NCBI GenBank assembly: GCA_963840565.1
Contig: CAWIZH010000006.1
Coordinates: 124,001-188,000, forward strand
From: VRUE01 sp963840565
Lineage (GTDB): Bacteria; Actinomycetota; Thermoleophilia; Solirubrobacterales; 70-9
Direction: 5' to 3'
Length of the DNA: 64,000 bases
Shown here: piece after piece, positions 1 to 8,856 of the stretch
Layout: each line of letters begins with the position of its first letter
Numbering within the stretch: the stretch's first letter is position 1
Program-made: the position numbers and the translations under genes
The notes under the pieces: generated by a model
Database searches by the model: none
Told to the model about the DNA's origin: nothing
Seen by the model: only the letters and a program-made list of their open reading frames with translations

Positions 1-1280
1 TTCTCGGGCAGGTTGCGGTAGCCCAGCATCACTTGCGGGCCGCGCACCATCACCTCGCCGTCCTCGGCCAGCTTGACCTCGGTGTTGGGAATCGGCGGGC
101 CGACCGTGCCGACCCGCACGCGGCCGGGCGGGTTCAGGGTCGTTATCGCGGTGGTCTCCGACATCCCCCAGGTCTCGCGGATCTCGATTCCCAGCGCGAG
201 GAAGAACTCGAGCACCTCAGGCGGCGTCGGCGCCGCCCCGACCACGAACGATTCGACCTCGTCGAGGCCGAGCATCGCGCGAATCCTCGACAGCACCTGC
301 TCGTCGGCGCGCTGCCACTCGGCCTCGAGCTCGGCGGGCGCCCCGCCGTCCATGAGGGCGCGAGCGCGGCGGCGACCGAGCTCGATCGCGGCCACGGTGG
401 CTTCGCGTTTCGCCTCGTCGGCCTCGGCCGCGATGCCGATCTCGATCGCCGCCTTCAGCTTTTCCCAGATCCGCGGCACGCCGCCCCACACCGTCGGCTT
501 GACCTCGATCGAGTAGGCGACCATCTGGCGCGGGTCGGGACAGCAGTACACGCAGCTGCCATAGAACATCTGGGCGTAGATCCCGGCCCAGCGGTCGGCG
601 ATGTGAGCGCTGGGCAGGAAGGAGATGAAGCGCCCGCCCGGTTTGGTCTCCTGCACCGCGTCGCAGGCCCGCCAGACGCTGACCATGTTGTGGTGGGTCA
701 GCTGCACCCCCTTCGGCGGCCCGGTCGTGCCCGAGGTGTAGATCAGGCAGAGCACGTCGGAGGGCTCCACCGCGCGCCAGGCAGCCTCGAAGTCAAAGTC
801 CGGATCGCCCATCGCCTCCAGCTCAGCGACGGAGATCGTCCCCTCAGGCGCCTCACCGTCAATCACAACGACGTGCTCAAGACCCTCGATCTGCTCCCGA
901 GCCGCCAGCACCGTGTCGAGAAAGGCCTGCTCGGTGACGATCACCCGGTTGCCGGCGTCCCGAACCACGTACTCGACCTGCTCCGGAGAAGACGTGTTGT
1001 AGACCGAGAAGCAGGTCGCGCCAAGGTGCATCGCGGCGCAGTCGGTCAGATGCAAGGCCGGTCGGTTAACCAGCATGAACCCGACCGTGTCGCCCCGTTT
1101 CACCCCAAGCTTTGCCAACCCAGCCGCCCGGCGCCGCACAGCTTCCGCGTACTCGGCGAAGCTGGCCTCGTAGTCGCTGTCCTTCAGCCGCAGCGCCGGA
1201 CTCTCGGCCCACTCCTCAGCAGTGACCTGAAACGCCTCGCACATCGTCCCCGCTTCAAAAGCTTTCGGCCGGTCACTCAT
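1..1280 (-). CDS. Long-chain acyl-CoA synthetase (AMP-forming), 3' end cut by window edge
   Basis: Activates fatty acids to acyl-CoA through an acyl-adenylate. The reading frame is open from an ATG at 1280 to the window edge, about 426 codons, so the C-terminal part is missing. The AMP-binding P-loop reads YTSGTTGPPKG. Further motifs are the ADHIADRW-like stretch, VWGGVPRIWEKLK and GMSETTAITT, which match the FadD15/FACL branch that carries an inserted alpha-helical region. It is transcribed away from nuoN's 3' end and separated from it by a hairpin. The exact acyl chain preference cannot be told from sequence. Confidence 0.9.
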   Translation of the reverse strand, partial: MSDRPKAFEAGTMCEAFQVTAEEWAESPALRLKDSDYEASFAEYAEAVRRRAAGLAKLGVKRGDTVGFMLVNRPALHLTDCAAMHLGATCFSVYNTSSPEQVEYVVRDAGNRVIVTEQAFLDTVLAAREQIEGLEHVVVIDGEAPEGTISVAELEAMGDPDFDFEAAWRAVEPSDVLCLIYTSGTTGPPKGVQLTHHNMVSVWRACDAVQETKPGGRFISFLPSAHIADRWAGIYAQMFYGSCVYCCPDPRQMVAYSIEVKPTVWGGVPRIWEKLKAAIEIGIAAEADEAKREATVAAIELGRRRARALMDGGAPAELEAEWQRADEQVLSRIRAMLGLDEVESFVVGAAPTPPEVLEFFLALGIEIRETWGMSETTAITTLNPPGRVRVGTVGPPIPNTEVKLAEDGEVMVRGPQVMLGYRNLPE

Positions 1281-1311
1281 CTGCTGACCATACAACGCCC
1301 CTCGCGGGGGG

Positions 1312-1383
1312 TGGCATCGAATGGGGGGACCACCCTGAGGACGCTTTAGCGACCGGAAGGGTGGTGGGCTCCATTCGGTGACA
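1312..1383. repeat. Imperfect inverted repeat between nuoN and the acyl-CoA synthetase gene
   Basis: Left arm 1312-1336 and right arm 1358-1383. Inner stem ACCACCCT/AGGGTGGT and outer stem CGAATGG/CCATTCG are separated by an internal loop of unmatched G/C. It lies just past the nuoN stop and before the next gene on the same strand, so it could act as a terminator, although no T-tract follows. Confidence 0.6.
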
Positions 1384-1415
1384 GGATCCGCCGCGCCAAG
1401 CGCGTTAGTCCCGAA

Positions 1416-2909
1416 TCAGAAGAGAGAAGAACCGGCGTGTTCCGCGAACTTCACCAGCGGCTCCGGAATCACCCCGAAGAAGACGACGCCAGCGGCAGCC
1501 AGCAGCGCCGGCGCAACCAGATAGATGCGCCGGCCGGCCTCGGGGTCGATCGGATCGGCCTCCGGCGAAGCCCCGGCAATCGCCGGAATTGCACTGGCCG
1601 ACTCGGTCCCCATCCACATCGCCGCCACCACCCGCAGGTAGTAGGCCAACGAGATCATCGTGCCGACCGCGATGAACACCGCCAGCCATGTGTAGTCGCC
1701 TTCGACCAGCGCCTCGATCAAGTAGAGCTTGCCGATGAAGCCGACGGTGGCAGGCAGCCCGGCGAGGCCGAGCATCGAGATCGTCAGCGGCCAGGCCAGC
1801 AGCGGCCGCTCGCGACCCAGCCCCTGCACGGCGCGGATGTCGTCGCCGTAGGGCGTTTCGCGCTCGCGGGCGATCAGCACCGAGAAGGCGGCGAGGTTCA
1901 TCAAGGCGTAGCCGGCGAGGTAGAAGACGAGCGCGTTGACGCCGGCCTCGCTGGCAACGACGAGGCCGCCGAGGATGTAGCCGGCCTGGGCGATCCCGGA
2001 GTAGCCGAGCAGCCGCTTCAGCGAGTCCTGGCCGAGGGCGCCGACGTTGCCGATCACGATCGAGAGCGCGGCAAGGACGGCGAGCGCCGGCTGCCACTCG
2101 TTGGCCTGCTGCACCAGAGCGACGTCGAAGAAGCGGACGAAGACGGCGAAGGCAGCGGCCTTGGTCGCCACCGCCATGAAGCTGGTGATCGGAGTGGGGG
2201 CGCCCTCGTAGACGTCGGGCGTCCACTGGTGGAAGGGGGCGATCGAGGTCTTGAAGGCGAGGCCGACCGCGGTCATCCCGATCCCGACCAGGACCAGCGG
2301 GTCGTCGAGCAGGCCGTTGCGCGAGATCCCCGCGGCGATCCCGGCGAAGTCGGTCGAGCCCGAGCCGCCGTAGAGGAAGGACATCCCGTAGAGCAGCGTC
2401 GCCGAGCCGAGCGAGCCGACGATCAGGTACTTCAGCCCCGACTCGAGCGACTTCTCGCGGCGCATGTTGGTGGCGCAGAGGATGTAGAGCGGGATCGAGA
2501 GGGTCTCGATCGCGACGAAGAAGCTGACCAGGTTCTGAGCCTGCGCCAGCAGCACCATGCCCAGCACCGAGCCGATCAGCAGCGCGTGGTACTCGCCCGA
2601 GCCGACCTGCTCGACGGCGGGCTCGCGGATCGAGAGCGCGACGGCGAAGGCGGCGGTGAGGATCGCGATCAGCGAGATCGAGATCGCCAGGTCGTCGAGC
2701 CGCAGCGAGCCGGAGATCAGGTCGGTCGCGTCGCCCCACTGCCAGATCAGCAGGCCGGCCGTGGCGGCGAGCGTGATCAGGGTTAGCCCGGGGGCGGTGC
2801 GACGGAATGGCTTGAAGACACCGCTGAGCAGGACCACGCAGAGGCCGACGGTCAGCGCCAGGACCGGCGAGAGCGCGGCGTAGTCGACGTGGGGGGCGTG
2901 GAAGTTCAC
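1416..2909 (-). CDS. nuoN: NADH-quinone oxidoreductase subunit N
   Basis: Membrane antiporter-like subunit of complex I, 497 residues with about 14 hydrophobic helices. The family's functional helix is visible as KTSIAPFHQWTPDVYEGAPT, and a second conserved stretch reads LKRLLGYSGIAQAGY. The GTG start at 2909 overlaps the nuoM stop as GTGA, the coupling used throughout this operon. A longer reading to 2954 would run into nuoM and is not preferred. It is the last gene of the nuo operon. A competing frame (1405-2961) over the same DNA is an artefact of high GC. Confidence 0.95.
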   Translation of the reverse strand: MNFHAPHVDYAALSPVLALTVGLCVVLLSGVFKPFRRTAPGLTLITLAATAGLLIWQWGDATDLISGSLRLDDLAISISLIAILTAAFAVALSIREPAVEQVGSGEYHALLIGSVLGMVLLAQAQNLVSFFVAIETLSIPLYILCATNMRREKSLESGLKYLIVGSLGSATLLYGMSFLYGGSGSTDFAGIAAGISRNGLLDDPLVLVGIGMTAVGLAFKTSIAPFHQWTPDVYEGAPTPITSFMAVATKAAAFAVFVRFFDVALVQQANEWQPALAVLAALSIVIGNVGALGQDSLKRLLGYSGIAQAGYILGGLVVASEAGVNALVFYLAGYALMNLAAFSVLIARERETPYGDDIRAVQGLGRERPLLAWPLTISMLGLAGLPATVGFIGKLYLIEALVEGDYTWLAVFIAVGTMISLAYYLRVVAAMWMGTESASAIPAIAGASPEADPIDPEAGRRIYLVAPALLAAAGVVFFGVIPEPLVKFAEHAGSSLF

Positions 2910-4504
2910 TGGGTCGCTTCCTGGCGTGGGTGGGCCGTCGAGGGGGGCTGCCAAAACGCACGCTCGCGACGGGCGGGAGTGGTTGTGGGCGGGCGGTTCG
3001 GGCGCGACCTGCTGAGTGTTTTGGCAGCCCCCCTCGACGGCCCTTCTACGGCGACAATCGCCTGGGCGACCGAGGAGTCGGTCCGCTTGAGGATCAGCTG
3101 TGGGTAGAGCGCGAGACCGAGGATGCAGAGCACTAGCGGGACGAGCACGACGCCGTCACGGAAGCCAATCTCACGCGATTCGAGTCCATCGGGCCGCCGG
3201 TTGTGCATTGTGCGCTGGTAGAGGCGCAGGGCGTAGTAGGCACTCATTGCGACTCCGCTGATCGCTACAAAGGCAAAGACGATCTTCGAGTCGAAGAGGC
3301 CGTTGAGGATGTAGAACTCGCCGACGAAGTTGGCCGAGCCGGGCATCGCCAGGGTCGCCAGGGTGACGATCAGGAAGAGCGCCGCCAGCACCGGCGCCTT
3401 CATCGCCATCCCGCCCATCTCACGCAGGTCTTCGCTGCCGGTGCGCTCGACCAGGAGGGCGATGATCACGAACAGCGGTGCGACGACGAGGCCGTGGTTG
3501 ACCATCTGCAGGACCGCCCCATCGGCCCCGTCGGCGCTGAGGGCGAAGATCCCCGCGGTGATGAAGCCGAGCTGGGCGACCGAGGAGTAACCGGCGATCA
3601 GCCGTACGTTGGTCTGGGTGAAGGCCATTACCGAGCCGTAGAGGATCGAGGCCAGCGCGATGACCAGGATCACCTCCTGGAATTCGATTGTCGCGGCGGG
3701 GAAGAGCGGCAGGACGACGCGGAGGAAACCGTAGGCGCCGACCTTGGCCAGCACTCCCGAGAAGACCGCCAGGGCCGGCAGCGGCGCCGCCCGGTAGGCG
3801 TCGGGCATCCAGCCATGGAGGAGGAAGGCCGGCATCTTGACCAGGAAAGCCGCGGCGAAGAACCAGAAGATCCAGCGCTGGCTGCCTTCGCCGATCGGGT
3901 GCTTTGCGAGGTCGGCGATCGAGAAGGTGAGGTGACCGCCGTCCGCCGCGATGATCGCTGTGGCGATCGCCGCGACCAGCATCAGCAGTGAGCCGATCAG
4001 GGTGTAGACGATCATCTTCAGCGTCGCCGCAGCCGCCGTCGGCCCGCCCTCGCGATCGCTGCCCCAGGCGCCGAAGAGGAAGTAGAACGGGACCAGCATC
4101 AGGTCGAAGAAGAGGACGAAGAGCAGCAGGTCCTGAGCCAGGAACGAGCCCAGCGTCGCGGTCTCGCCGAGCAGCATCATCAGGAAGAAGAGGTGCGGGC
4201 GCTGCTGCTCGCGGAAAGCGGCGAAGGCCGTTCCCGCCGTCCACAGCACCGCGGTCAGCAGGATCAGGAAGACGTTGAGCCCGTCGATGCCGAGGCTGTA
4301 GTCGACGCCGAGCCCCGGGATCCAGTTGACGTCGACGGTGTCCTGCAGGCCGGAGGCGCCGGAGTCGAAGCCCGCGACGAGCGAGATCGCGATGCCCAGC
4401 GTCGCCACCGCGCCCAGCGTCGCCCACCAGCCGGTCAGGCGCTTCGGCAGGAAGAGGCCGACGAGGCCGAAGACGAGCGGTGTCCAGAGCAGCGAGTTGA
4501 TCAT
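2906..4504 (-). CDS. nuoM: NADH-quinone oxidoreductase subunit M, with palindrome-encoded C-terminal extension
   Basis: Proton-pumping membrane subunit of complex I, 532 residues. Family motifs include the HGWMPDAYRAAP helix, the ETATLGSF region with the key glutamate, and GYSSVAQLGF. ATG at 4504 overlaps the nuoL stop (ATGA). The last roughly 45 residues, from about AVEGPSRGAAKTL onward, are not typical of NuoM. They are proline/arginine rich and are encoded by a perfect 26-bp inverted repeat with its loop. The core enzyme fold ends before this extension, so function is probably retained. Confidence 0.95.
   Translation of the reverse strand: MINSLLWTPLVFGLVGLFLPKRLTGWWATLGAVATLGIAISLVAGFDSGASGLQDTVDVNWIPGLGVDYSLGIDGLNVFLILLTAVLWTAGTAFAAFREQQRPHLFFLMMLLGETATLGSFLAQDLLLFVLFFDLMLVPFYFLFGAWGSDREGGPTAAAATLKMIVYTLIGSLLMLVAAIATAIIAADGGHLTFSIADLAKHPIGEGSQRWIFWFFAAAFLVKMPAFLLHGWMPDAYRAAPLPALAVFSGVLAKVGAYGFLRVVLPLFPAATIEFQEVILVIALASILYGSVMAFTQTNVRLIAGYSSVAQLGFITAGIFALSADGADGAVLQMVNHGLVVAPLFVIIALLVERTGSEDLREMGGMAMKAPVLAALFLIVTLATLAMPGSANFVGEFYILNGLFDSKIVFAFVAISGVAMSAYYALRLYQRTMHNRRPDGLESREIGFRDGVVLVPLVLCILGLALYPQLILKRTDSSVAQAIVAVEGPSRGAAKTLSRSRPNRPPTTTPARRERAFWQPPSTAHPRQEATQ
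2932..3043. repeat. Perfect 26-bp inverted repeat inside nuoM (AAAAC-core family)
   Basis: Arms 2932-2957 and 3018-3043 are exact reverse complements. Each arm ends inward with CCAAAAC/GTTTTGG. The 60-base loop begins GCACGCTCGCG and ends CTGAGT. The inner AAAACGC and GAGTGTTTT ends match the elements at 9162-9237 and 16870-16944, while the outer 20 bases of the stem are unrelated to those. It lies in frame within the nuoM C-terminal coding region. Confidence 0.9.
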
Positions 4505-6510
4505 GAGCTGCTCAGCAGGAAGTAGAGGGCGAGGCCGGCGAAGCCGACGATCAGCAGCAGCGCGTAGCTGCGGATGAAGCCGCTCTGCACGACGCGGACG
4601 ATGCGGCCGCTGCCGCCGACGATGTCCTCGGTGCCGCTGACGAGGCCGTCGACGACGAGGCGCTCGAAGGTGCGGTTGGCGAAGCGGCCTATGGCGAGCG
4701 CCGGGCGGACGATCAGGAAGTCGATCGCCTCGTCGAAGTACCACTTGTTGACGAGGAAGGTGTGCAGCGGGCGCAGGCGCCGGATCAGCATCGCCGGGGT
4801 CTCGGGGCGGGCGATGTAGAGCCAGTAGGCGATGCCGATGCCGGCGATCGAGATCGTCGCGCCGATCGCCAGGCCGGCCCAGGAGGCGCCGACCGAGGGC
4901 ACGATCGCCGCCAGCGGCGAGTCGGCGAAGACCGGGTCGAGGAACTTGGTGACGACGTCGTCCAGTCCCGGCACCTGGATCAGGCCGGCGAACAGCGCCA
5001 GGAAGGCGAGCACGCCCATCGCCACCCGCATCGGCCAGGACTGCTCGGCGATGTGGTGATCGGCGCCGGGGAAGCCGACCTCCGTGTCCTCCTCTTCACC
5101 GGTCGCTGGGTTGAAGGGATGGGCGTGGTGGACGTGCCCGGTGTCGATCAGCTCCTGCGCCTCGGGGCAGGGCCTGCCCGGCAGCACGCGGAAGATCAGG
5201 CGGAAGGTGTAGATCGCGGTCAGCAGGGCGCCGAAGTAGCCAAGCACGGTGAAGATCTCGTACATCCCGCCGCGCGCTGTGGCGTAGGCGAGGATCTCGT
5301 CCTTGGAGAAGAAGCCCGAGGTGCCGGGGAAGGCGGCCAGCGCGAGGCCGCCGCAGAGCATCGTGATCGAGGTGAAGCGCATCGCCTTGCCGAAGCCCTT
5401 CATGTCGTCGATGTTCTGGTTGTTCGCCATCGCGGCGATGATCGAGCCGGCCGCCATGAAGAGCAGCGCCTTGAAGAAGGCGTGGGTCATCAGGTGGAAC
5501 ATGCCGGCGCTGTAGGCGCCGATCGAGACGCCCATGATCATGTAGCCGATCTGGCTCATCGTCGAGTAGGCGATCGCCCGCTTGAGGTCGGTCATCACCA
5601 GGGCGATCGTGCCGGCGACCAGCAGCGTCGCCAAGCCGGTGAAGGCGGCGATATCGGCGGCGGTCGGGGCGAGGACGAAGAGGGCGTGGGTGCGGGCGAT
5701 CAGGTAGACGCCGGCGGTGACCATCGTCGCCGCGTGGATCAGCGAGGAGACCGGGGTCGGGCCCTCCATTGCGTCGGGCAGCCAGGTGTGGAAGGGCAGC
5801 TGCGCCGACTTGGCGAAGGCGCCGACGAGGAGCAGCAGGCAGATCGCGGTCACCGTCCACTCGTTGGTGTGGAAGACCTGGGGTGCCTTGGCGAAGACCT
5901 CGCTGTATTCGAAGGTCCCCAATTCGCGGAAGATCAGGAAGGCGGCCAGGACCAGGCCGATGTCGCCGACGACGTTGATCACGAATGCCTTCATCCCGGC
6001 CTTGGTCGCGGTCGTGCGTCGGTACCAGAAGCTGATCAGCGCGTAGGAGGCGAAGCCGACGAAGGCCCAGCCGACGATCAGCAGGACGAAGTTGCCGGCG
6101 AGGACCAGCAGCAGCATCGAGAAGACGAAGAAGTTGAGGTAGCTGAAGAAGCGGTGGTAACCCTCGTCGGACTGCATGTAGCCGAACGAGTAGAGGTGGA
6201 TCAGGGTCGAGACCCCGGTGACGATCAGGACCATGAAGACCGAGAGCGGGTCGACGAAGATGCCGAGCTTGATGTCGAGGCCGGCGACGCTGGCGTAGTC
6301 CCAGAGCGACGAAGCGTGATGGCGTGCGTCCGGCGATTCGCCGAGCAGGCAGAGCAGGGCGCCGATGCCGCAGGCGAAGGCGAGGCCGATCGCCAGCGTG
6401 CCGATCGCCCCGGCGACCTTCGCGGGCAGGGCCTTGAAGCCGATCGCGATCGCGATCGAGCCGACAAGCGGGAAGAGCAGGACCAGCCAGGCCCAGGAGG
6501 TGGCGCTCAC
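4501..6510 (-). CDS. nuoL: NADH-quinone oxidoreductase subunit L
   Basis: Largest membrane subunit of complex I, 669 residues. It carries the antiporter-like domain (QLPFHTWLPDAMEGPTPVSSLIHAATMV) and a C-terminal region with the long lateral helix that spans the membrane arm. The GTG start at 6510 overlaps the nuoK stop (GTGA). The length is typical for the family. No inserted palindrome was noticed in this gene. Confidence 0.97.
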   Translation of the reverse strand: MSATSWAWLVLLFPLVGSIAIAIGFKALPAKVAGAIGTLAIGLAFACGIGALLCLLGESPDARHHASSLWDYASVAGLDIKLGIFVDPLSVFMVLIVTGVSTLIHLYSFGYMQSDEGYHRFFSYLNFFVFSMLLLVLAGNFVLLIVGWAFVGFASYALISFWYRRTTATKAGMKAFVINVVGDIGLVLAAFLIFRELGTFEYSEVFAKAPQVFHTNEWTVTAICLLLLVGAFAKSAQLPFHTWLPDAMEGPTPVSSLIHAATMVTAGVYLIARTHALFVLAPTAADIAAFTGLATLLVAGTIALVMTDLKRAIAYSTMSQIGYMIMGVSIGAYSAGMFHLMTHAFFKALLFMAAGSIIAAMANNQNIDDMKGFGKAMRFTSITMLCGGLALAAFPGTSGFFSKDEILAYATARGGMYEIFTVLGYFGALLTAIYTFRLIFRVLPGRPCPEAQELIDTGHVHHAHPFNPATGEEEDTEVGFPGADHHIAEQSWPMRVAMGVLAFLALFAGLIQVPGLDDVVTKFLDPVFADSPLAAIVPSVGASWAGLAIGATISIAGIGIAYWLYIARPETPAMLIRRLRPLHTFLVNKWYFDEAIDFLIVRPALAIGRFANRTFERLVVDGLVSGTEDIVGGSGRIVRVVQSGFIRSYALLLIVGFAGLALYFLLSSS

Positions 6511-6806
6511 CCGCGCAGCTCCCTCAGCTCATCGACGTCAAGCGGCAGCTTGCGCCGGAAGATCGCCACGATCAGACCCAGCCCAACCACGACCTCACAA
6601 GCCGCGACCACCATCACGATGATCGCGAAGATCTGTCCCTGCTGGTTGCCGACCATCTTGCTGAACGCGACGAGAGACAGGTTGCCAGCGTTGAGCATGA
6701 TCTCGAGGCAAAGAAGGATCACCACTGGGCTACGCCGGATCAGGATCCCCATCGCCCCCACTGCGAACAGCAGTGACGAGAGCACGATGTACCACTCGAT
6801 GTTCAC
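6507..6806 (-). CDS. nuoK: NADH-quinone oxidoreductase subunit K
   Basis: Small three-helix membrane subunit of complex I, 99 residues. Conserved pattern includes LEIMLNAGNLSLVAF with the membrane glutamate needed for proton translocation, and the second conserved helix AACEVVVGLGL. GTG start overlaps the nuoJ stop (GTGA). The length matches the family (about 100). Confidence 0.96.
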   Translation of the reverse strand: MNIEWYIVLSSLLFAVGAMGILIRRSPVVILLCLEIMLNAGNLSLVAFSKMVGNQQGQIFAIIVMVVAACEVVVGLGLIVAIFRRKLPLDVDELRELRG

Positions 6807-7315
6807 GCCTCCGCCCTCTTGCGACCTGCAAGCACAACAGCGCCAACCGCTGCGAGGAGAAGCAATATCGACGAGGCCTCGAAGGCCAGCAGGAACCGTT
6901 CGAGCAGAAGCTTGCCGATCGCTTCCGGGTTACCAAAGCCCGGTCCCACCTTTGGGCCGTGGGTGGTGAGCGCCAGCAGCGAAGAACCGAGGACGGCGAT
7001 AGAGAGCTCTACGAATATGGCGGCGCCCATTAGGGGGGCGAGGAAGCGCTGGCCGGGGATCGGCTCCCAGGCTGACTCCGTGTCGCCTCCTACATAGGCG
7101 GTGACGAAGACGTAGAGGACCATCACGGCGCCGGCGTAGACGACCACTTGGGCGGCGGCGACGAAGGCGGCGCTGAGCAGGAGGAAGAGAACCGCGAGGG
7201 AGAAGAGGTGGACGATCAGGGCTAGGACGCCGTAGAAGGGGTTGCGCAGGGCGACTACGCCGATCGCGCCGCCGAGGGCGCCGAGGGCTGCGAAGAAGAA
7301 GAGGACGGCTTCCAT
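6803..7315 (-). CDS. nuoJ: NADH-quinone oxidoreductase subunit J
   Basis: Membrane subunit of complex I, 170 residues, five predicted helices. Conserved features include the NPFYGVLALIVHLFSLAVLFLLL region and QVVVYAGAVMVLYVFV, the helix involved in coupling quinone chemistry to proton pumping. The ATG at 7315 directly abuts the nuoI stop at 7316-7318. The C-terminus is short and basic. Confidence 0.95.
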   Translation of the reverse strand: MEAVLFFFAALGALGGAIGVVALRNPFYGVLALIVHLFSLAVLFLLLSAAFVAAAQVVVYAGAVMVLYVFVTAYVGGDTESAWEPIPGQRFLAPLMGAAIFVELSIAVLGSSLLALTTHGPKVGPGFGNPEAIGKLLLERFLLAFEASSILLLLAAVGAVVLAGRKRAEA

Positions 7316-7861
7316 CTACTCGCCCTCTGCCCGCAGCGGGGCTCGCTCGATCGGCTCGGCGAGCAGCATCTCCTTGGTGAAGATCAGGTCCGAGCGGTCG
7401 TAGTCGGCCATCTCGTAGTCGTGGCCCATCGTGATCGCGTCGAAGGGACAGGCGATCTCGCAGTAGCCGCAGAAGATGCAGCGCGAGAGGTTGATCTCGT
7501 AGACCGCGGCGTAGCGCTCGCCGGCCGAGACGCGGTCGCCGGGGATGTTCTCGGCGGCGACGACGCGGATGCAGTCGGCCGGGCAGGCGGCGGCGCAGAG
7601 CGAGCAGCCGACGCACTTCTCCAGCCCGGTGTCCTCGAACTTGTGCAGCTTGTGGCGGCCGCGGAAGCGCGGGTAGACGGGAGTCTTCTCCTCGGGGTAC
7701 TGGATCGTCATCGGCCCCTCGATCAGCCGCGCCATCGTTGTCTTCAGCCCGCGCAGCGTCTCGCCGAAGGCGCGGTAGGCGCCGCCGACGCCACCCGGCT
7801 CGGGCCCGCGCTGGACCTCGACCACGCTGTCGTCTTTGAGGTAGGGGAACTCGCCGCTCAT
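7316..7861 (-). CDS. nuoI: NADH-quinone oxidoreductase subunit I (2 x [4Fe-4S])
   Basis: Ferredoxin-like subunit that passes electrons toward NuoB. The protein has 181 residues and two complete motifs: CVGCSLCAAACPADC and CIFCGYCEIACPFDA. The start chosen is the ATG at 7861, overlapping the nuoH stop (ATGA) and giving MSGEFPYL. A much longer frame upstream (to 8989) is a shadow of nuoH. The N-terminal 60 residues include a short helix that anchors to the membrane arm. Confidence 0.95.
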   Translation of the reverse strand: MSGEFPYLKDDSVVEVQRGPEPGGVGGAYRAFGETLRGLKTTMARLIEGPMTIQYPEEKTPVYPRFRGRHKLHKFEDTGLEKCVGCSLCAAACPADCIRVVAAENIPGDRVSAGERYAAVYEINLSRCIFCGYCEIACPFDAITMGHDYEMADYDRSDLIFTKEMLLAEPIERAPLRAEGE

Positions 7862-8856
7862 GTGACCACCACCAGGACAGCGGTGACGAGGACGTTGAGC
7901 GTCGCCAGCGGCAGCAGCACCTTCCAGCCGAGGCTCATCAGCTGGTCGTAGCGCAGCCGCGGCAGCGTCGCCCGCACCCAGATGAAGAGCAGGACCAAGC
8001 CGAGCATCTTGGCCAGCATCCAGATCGGGTCGAGCCAGCCGGGGCCGGGGCCCATCCAGCCGCCGAGGAACATCGCCGCGGCGACGCCGGAGACGACGAG
8101 GATCTCCATGTATTCGACGAGCAGGAAGCTGCCGAAGCGCATGCCGCCGTACTCGGTCATGAAGCCCTGAACCAGTTCGGCGTCGGCCTCGGGCATGTCG
8201 AACGGGGTGCGGTTGGTCTCGGCGAAGCCGGCCAGCATGAAGATCAGGAAGCCGACGAACTGGGGGACGATGAACCAGATCGTGCCCTGGGCTTCGACGA
8301 TGTCGACCAGGGAGAGCGAGCCGCCCATCATGATCACGCCGAGCAGCGAGAGTCCCATCGCCACCTCGTAGGAGATCAGCTGAGCGGCGCCGCGCATCGC
8401 CCCGAGCAGGCTGTACTTCGAGCCCGAGGACCAGCCGCCGAGCAGCAGGCCGTAGAAGGCGATCGAGCCGACGGCGAAGAAGTAGAGGATGCCGATCGGC
8501 ACGTCGATCCCGTAGAGGCCGACGCCGTCCTGGACGTTGCCCCAGGGAATGATCGCCAGGGCGAGGACGCCGGAGAGGACCGGCAGCAGCGGGCCGAGGA
8601 TGAAGAGCGAGCCGATCGCGTTGGCCGGGCGGAAGGCCTCCTTGGAGAGCAGCTTGCCGACGTCGGCAAGCGGTTGCAGGATGCCGAAGGGGCCAACCCG
8701 GTTGGGGCCGTAGCGGTGCTGGAAGCGGCCGATCAGCTTGCGCTCCAGGACCGTCATCAGCGGCAGGATCCCGAAGATCACACCGAAGATGACCAGGCTC
8801 TTGACGACCATGATCCAGGTGGCTTCGACGAACTGCGTATCCGCGAGGGTCAGCAT
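7858..8856 (-). CDS. nuoH: NADH-quinone oxidoreductase subunit H
   Basis: Membrane subunit forming much of the quinone chamber of complex I. It has 332 residues and about eight helices. The signature loop AETNRTPFDMPEADAELVQGF is intact, and the N-terminal ERKLIGRFQHRYGPNRVGPFG motif is present. ATG at 8856 shares a base with the nuoG stop (TGATG). Length and motifs are normal. Confidence 0.97.
   Translation of the reverse strand: MLTLADTQFVEATWIMVVKSLVIFGVIFGILPLMTVLERKLIGRFQHRYGPNRVGPFGILQPLADVGKLLSKEAFRPANAIGSLFILGPLLPVLSGVLALAIIPWGNVQDGVGLYGIDVPIGILYFFAVGSIAFYGLLLGGWSSGSKYSLLGAMRGAAQLISYEVAMGLSLLGVIMMGGSLSLVDIVEAQGTIWFIVPQFVGFLIFMLAGFAETNRTPFDMPEADAELVQGFMTEYGGMRFGSFLLVEYMEILVVSGVAAAMFLGGWMGPGPGWLDPIWMLAKMLGLVLLFIWVRATLPRLRYDQLMSLGWKVLLPLATLNVLVTAVLVVVT

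Noticed and set aside
1405..2961. 518-residue Arg-rich frame over nuoN
   Set aside because: Shadow frame; the overlapping 1416-2909 frame has clear NuoN motifs.
4762..6969. 735-residue plus-strand frame opposite nuoL
   Set aside because: Asp/Arg/Gly-rich antisense shadow with no domain; nuoL is certain.
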